DNA of 64,000 nucleotides, taken from assembly GCA_037903355.1 (NCBI GenBank), contig JBAJFE010000029.1:806001-870000 (forward strand), given 5' to 3'. This document shows positions 61,501 through 64,000 of the stretch, in pieces. This DNA comes from Trichuris trichiura. Its lineage: Eukaryota > Nematoda > Enoplea > Trichinellida > Trichuridae. Within the stretch, counting starts at the first letter, position 1. Each line of letters begins with the position of its first letter. The notes under the pieces are model-generated. The model worked only from the letters and a program-made list of their open reading frames with translations. It ran no database searches and had not been told where the DNA came from. The position numbers and the translations under genes were made by a program.

Positions 61501-63665
61501 CAAACTGCAGCGCGCTGCAAGTGCAACCATGGAAGCAGTAGAAAACGTTGCATCCAAAGTGGCAAATGCGAATGTCGAAGAGCATTCAAAGTGTGTAGCA
61601 AACAAGTGTGCAGATGCCATGCTTCCTGCACTAACAATGAAGAACATCAGATGATAAAAGGTTCGCTGTTTTACGCGGACATTGCACGTAAATTGTTCAT
61701 GCAACCGTACAGAGGCTCCAGCAAGGCACTCGTTGCACAGCTCACCACGGAAACAGCTACTTACAGCAGAGCATTTGTCGTTAGCGAAAAGGAAACGAGA
61801 GTACACGTTGAGCAAAAATTTTATCACCAACTTATGGATGCCATTGCCAATTTTACTATGCCATTAAGAGAAGTGATTCTGTATCTTCCCACGTCACCAT
61901 GCTTCCATCAAGACTGTGACCCACTTTGCGATGTGCTCGATCGCTGCACAGTTAACATTGCATGTGCCGAAGCATTGTCGATTTGTTACAAACAGATACG
62001 GAGCCGCACAGGACGGGAGGAACTGCAGATGACAGTTAAATTTTTAGCCTCGTATGTACGTCGAGGTGATCTCTACACCAAGCAAGGCATAATGTCAATG
62101 ATGGAAGCCGGACTAACCGTTGAACCACTCAACATGAAAGATTGGATATCATTAGTCAGCACAGCTGACGACAACGTCTCTCCAGAAGATATTGCCAAAA
62201 ACAGAGGAACCCACATAGCATATTACAGAGACCTGTGGGAAAACTCAAACTTAGCTGACTATGTCATGCAGACACAGCTGTACATAAATGAATGTCGAGA
62301 AGAGTTTGGAATGAAAACTCTTGCTTGGGATGGCCCTTTACATTCCTTTCTCAGAGACTGTATCATTAACAGTACAAGAGCTTGTAAAAACTATGACCAA
62401 ATGAAACATCTACTAAACAAAAAACTGGCTAAGGAGGCCAGAAAGTCTAGGTATCGTTCAGGAGGAACAGTGTGGTCACGCCGGCGGTCTCAGTCCGTTG
62501 AATCATCGCTTTCACGATCGAGTCGATTGCTAGCTTCATCATCATGTGGTTCCACGATAATTACAACAACAACAGATCGCTGCGCAGATCATCCGCTTAC
62601 CCGTAGCAGTGGTCAGCGCGACGAATATGGCACAACCGCTTTTGGTAACCTCCAACAAAACTACGATCAACGTTTGCAAATTGCACAGTCAAGAAACAGC
62701 CTCACGGATAGGCAAAGTCAACAAAATTTTGGACTTCAATCAGTTTCCGTAATTCAAGATGGTCACGGCTCCAAGATGACCGATGCAGAAATCCAACAGC
62801 TGCTTGTCAATTTATCCGGAAGGAGTATAGACGAGCAGGAGGCGCGAGAAATACGGGAAGAAGTGATGAAAGGTATTGAAGAAATTTCTAGCCGCATTGC
62901 TAACCTCATGACGTTCATACGTCGCACCATTGACTCTACTGCGCTATGAGGTAAGCAGTAATGTTTCGGAACAAGGAGCTATGCTCTTGTGACTCACGCA
63001 ACGTAGTAAACCGCTTCATTTAATAATCTACATAACGAGGGGTATGTTGCGCGCAAATTTAAATTTCCACTTAACTGCTCGAAATCTGCAAACAGAATCG
63101 CCCAAGTTATTACGTAATGCCAGTTGATCTCCAAGTTGATATTAATGCTCCTTCTATCGCTTAGAAACGAAGTTATCTTGAGTTTTATCTACTGTATCGC
63201 TGCTGCTAGATTTTCAACCGCATTCAAGAATTGGAGTTCGTTACAGCGTCCACTCGCTGATTCAAATTTCGAAAAAATCACAACTTGCCCAAGAGCATCT
63301 TGCGCGCCGTAAGTTTCGTCAGCAAACGGAATTAGAATAATTACAGTTGATAACATCAGTGGTCTTGCATAGGTACGCTTACGCAAATGGTCATGTTACA
63401 GATGACAATTTTTAAGTGGCTTACAAAAGCAGCCAACGAAATATGTGCTCAATCTTATGGAAAAGAGAAGCAATAATGAAAAATTGCGGAAATAACTCAC
63501 ATATAAAACCATATGCAAATTTGGACGCGAAACAACGCGGAAATTAAAATCATGTTAACTTGAAAATGGAAAATTCTAACCTGAACGGGCAACGCTGTCC
63601 AATGTTATCTTAAACTGGTCGATTTCAGCTTGAGTACTGCATCTTATCTCGTCGACTTCTTTCAC
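54521..63665 (-). CDS. CCDC186/CCCP-1-like coiled-coil protein, 3' portion
   Basis: Golgi/dense-core-vesicle coiled-coil protein family (CCDC186; CCCP-1 in C. elegans). Exons, 5' to 3': 63581-63665 (tentative), 56424-56503, 56177-56368, 55990-56126, 55845-55914, 55326-55346, 54667-54819, 54521-54619. Family blocks: IVKLQRAVARRNEKIEFLEE, then RIIQAYI, then LALEMMRKFQVVLEDTLLKN and ENVQTLGQEISRL before the stop. A Ser/Pro-rich linker (exon 56177-56368) precedes the conserved C-terminal region. The 21-bp exon encodes LEEMLDE. Exon 63581-63665 (KEVDEIRCSTQAEIDQF...) is coiled coil and ends in the right phase to join 56503 across a 7-kb intron; this join is inference. Human CCDC186 is about 900 aa, so the missing N-terminal half should lie beyond 64000. 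Confidence 0.75.
55326..55346 (-). other. 21-bp micro-exon of the CCDC186-like gene
   Basis: Seven codons (LEEMLDE) between acceptor TTCTTTTTAG and donor GTATAG. Both flanking exons are in phase 0, so inclusion or skipping keeps the frame. Supported by splice sites and coiled-coil composition only. Confidence 0.5.
55447..55523. repeat. microsatellite (TTA)n-(GTT)n
   Basis: About 20 uninterrupted TTA units followed by six GTT units, in an intron of the CCDC186-like gene. Long antisense ORFs of Ile or Val/Leu runs here are artefacts of the repeat. Confidence 0.97.
59312..59488 (+). CDS. small coding-like ORF, unknown
   Basis: A 58-codon ATG ORF starting MDPSQWHKWQHVPLPLMTYD. Composition is protein-like with few of the Lys/Asn/Ile/Phe runs typical of AT-rich noise. 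A TATAAA lies about 35 bp upstream (near 59276). No family recognised; it may be a single small gene, an exon or chance. Confidence 0.25.
   Translation: MDPSQWHKWQHVPLPLMTYDVDRQDVINGTMHQVIDINGIGSLVPMTYPRTSKLQNLF
60674..60766 (+). CDS. coding-like fragment, possible terminal exon
   Basis: After an acceptor-like ACACCCTCAG the frame KGIQESLKTKTKLGERKTAE continues to a TAG at 60764-60766. It is charged and helix-forming. No partner exons identified; it ends about 350 bp before the deaminase start and is not in frame with it through any splice I could build. Confidence 0.2.
   Translation, partial: KGIQESLKTKTKLGERKTAEIDQLNAAAQH
61120..62949 (+). CDS. CXC-domain protein fused to AID/APOBEC-like cytidine deaminase
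   Basis: Single-exon ORF of 609 aa from the ATG at 61120; the frame is open to 61096, but with no earlier ATG. Residues 41-80 and 133-170 form two Cys-rich modules. The second reads CKC-x8-C-x5-C-x-C-x6-C-x4-C-x-C-x3-C, the CXC pattern of tesmin/TSO1 and MSL2, which bind DNA. Residues about 190-395 look like an AID/APOBEC-type deaminase: RVHVEQKF supplies zinc ligand His229 and catalytic Glu231 (codons 61804-61812), then after 28 residues SPCFHQDC supplies Pro260, Cys261 and Cys266. This satisfies H-[AV]-E-x(23-36)-P-C-x(2-4)-C. Further on, EAGLTVEPLNMKDW (329-342) parallels the AG-V-I--M-FKD-Y strand/helix of vertebrate AID. The tail is Ser/Arg-rich, then Gln-rich, ending in a predicted helix. 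All catalytic residues are present. Likely role: DNA-targeted C-to-U editing; this is inference. Confidence 0.75.
   Translation: MDYLEDRTESHRSNDSKQSYGLSDSHLENLTTNYQMEITTCTCEALPLSMTSVKTASWICNNDACKCRKYGEACHNGCYCQKLPNDEDGITSSKLGAICKNKRIALMITPSANNINSQAAFVAEKKEQTAARCKCNHGSSRKRCIQSGKCECRRAFKVCSKQVCRCHASCTNNEEHQMIKGSLFYADIARKLFMQPYRGSSKALVAQLTTETATYSRAFVVSEKETRVHVEQKFYHQLMDAIANFTMPLREVILYLPTSPCFHQDCDPLCDVLDRCTVNIACAEALSICYKQIRSRTGREELQMTVKFLASYVRRGDLYTKQGIMSMMEAGLTVEPLNMKDWISLVSTADDNVSPEDIAKNRGTHIAYYRDLWENSNLADYVMQTQLYINECREEFGMKTLAWDGPLHSFLRDCIINSTRACKNYDQMKHLLNKKLAKEARKSRYRSGGTVWSRRRSQSVESSLSRSSRLLASSSCGSTIITTTTDRCADHPLTRSSGQRDEYGTTAFGNLQQNYDQRLQIAQSRNSLTDRQSQQNFGLQSVSVIQDGHGSKMTDAEIQQLLVNLSGRSIDEQEAREIREEVMKGIEEISSRIANLMTFIRRTIDSTAL
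62950..63580. other. 3' flank of the deaminase gene
   Basis: No coding region recognised; a short frame at 63124-63312 (+) lacks motifs. It would be intron of the CCDC186-like gene on the other strand. Confidence 0.4.
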
Positions 63666-64000
63666 CTAAAAACAACAAGTGACCAATAAACATAGTTCAC
63701 TATTCACAGAACTCTTTCAGCGTAACATTCTTTTAAAAAGCTCATTTTTTCGCCAGTTCCTAATTCTTCAAAATTTTCAAGATCGTTGCATCCGCCGTCA
63801 CATAAGCCAAAGTAAACTATTCGCTTTTAATCGTCATAGGAAGGAAACCTTAAGTGGCAAAAGTAGTTGGCTTAATCATTACGCCAGTTTAGGAGAAAGG
63901 AAAAAAGAATTCCTGCCAATCTCTTACAGAAACTGCACTTCTAATAGCGTTCTTTAAATTAGAGTTCCATCCATTCTGGCCTCAGACTGAGAAAAATTTG
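63666..64000. other. right edge, presumed intron
   Basis: A 92-codon plus-strand frame at 63679-63957 has no recognisable content. Upstream exons of the CCDC186-like gene are expected at or beyond this edge; I could not support one here. Confidence 0.35.

Noticed and set aside
1..64000. tRNA, rRNA, CRISPR arrays or bacterial defence cassettes
   Set aside because: No cloverleaf-like A/B box pair, rRNA-like block or regularly spaced repeat was found by eye, and the gene structure is that of an animal genome. A tRNA scan was not run.

Overview
The window is animal nuclear DNA, moderately AT-rich, with split protein-coding genes whose introns are mostly 46-60 bp with GT...AG ends, long AT-rich intergenic stretches, one intact LTR retrotransposon and several fold-back or MITE-like elements. 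Gene content (myotubularin-related phosphatase with FYVE, proton/myo-inositol-type sugar transporter, SMC5, ornithine aminotransferase, SLC17 vesicular glutamate-type transporter, tetraspanin, CCDC186/CCCP-1-like coiled coil) is metazoan. Compact introns suggest a nematode, possibly of the Trichinella/Trichuris side of the phylum; the species is an inference, not shown.

Layout: 1989-6165 (-) MTMR3/4-type phosphoinositide phosphatase; 7258-11416 (-) complete Ty3/gypsy element with identical 136-bp LTRs and a canonical -1 frameshift site; 13812-21728 (-) HMIT/SLC2A13-type transporter with a 5-kb first intron that carries a 391-bp palindrome and a possible small secreted-protein ORF; 21729-30706 largely non-coding with three palindromic elements and a few coding-like scraps; 30707-38796 (-) SMC5, rebuilt exon by exon; 39997-41268 (-) intronless ornithine aminotransferase; 41269-48774 mostly empty, with a possible transposase relic; 48775-51345 (+) SLC17 transporter; 52170-54233 (-) tetraspanin; 54521-63665 (-) CCDC186-like gene, 5' end outside the window; 61120-62949 (+) a single-exon gene.

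The most unusual item is the last one. It encodes two cysteine-rich CXC (tesmin/MSL2-like) DNA-binding modules followed by a domain with the HVE...PC-x4-C zinc-deaminase signature and further AID/APOBEC-like features. That makes it a candidate DNA-targeted cytidine deaminase in an invertebrate, apparently nested antisense in an intron of the CCDC186-like gene. The other genes are housekeeping, trafficking or neuronal functions with no sign of acting together; nothing resembles a bacterial operon.

Exon models were made by hand from splice sites, reading-frame continuity and remembered family sequence. Internal frames are consistent across every junction given, but N-termini of the phosphatase, SMC5, the SLC17 transporter and the CCDC186-like gene are uncertain.
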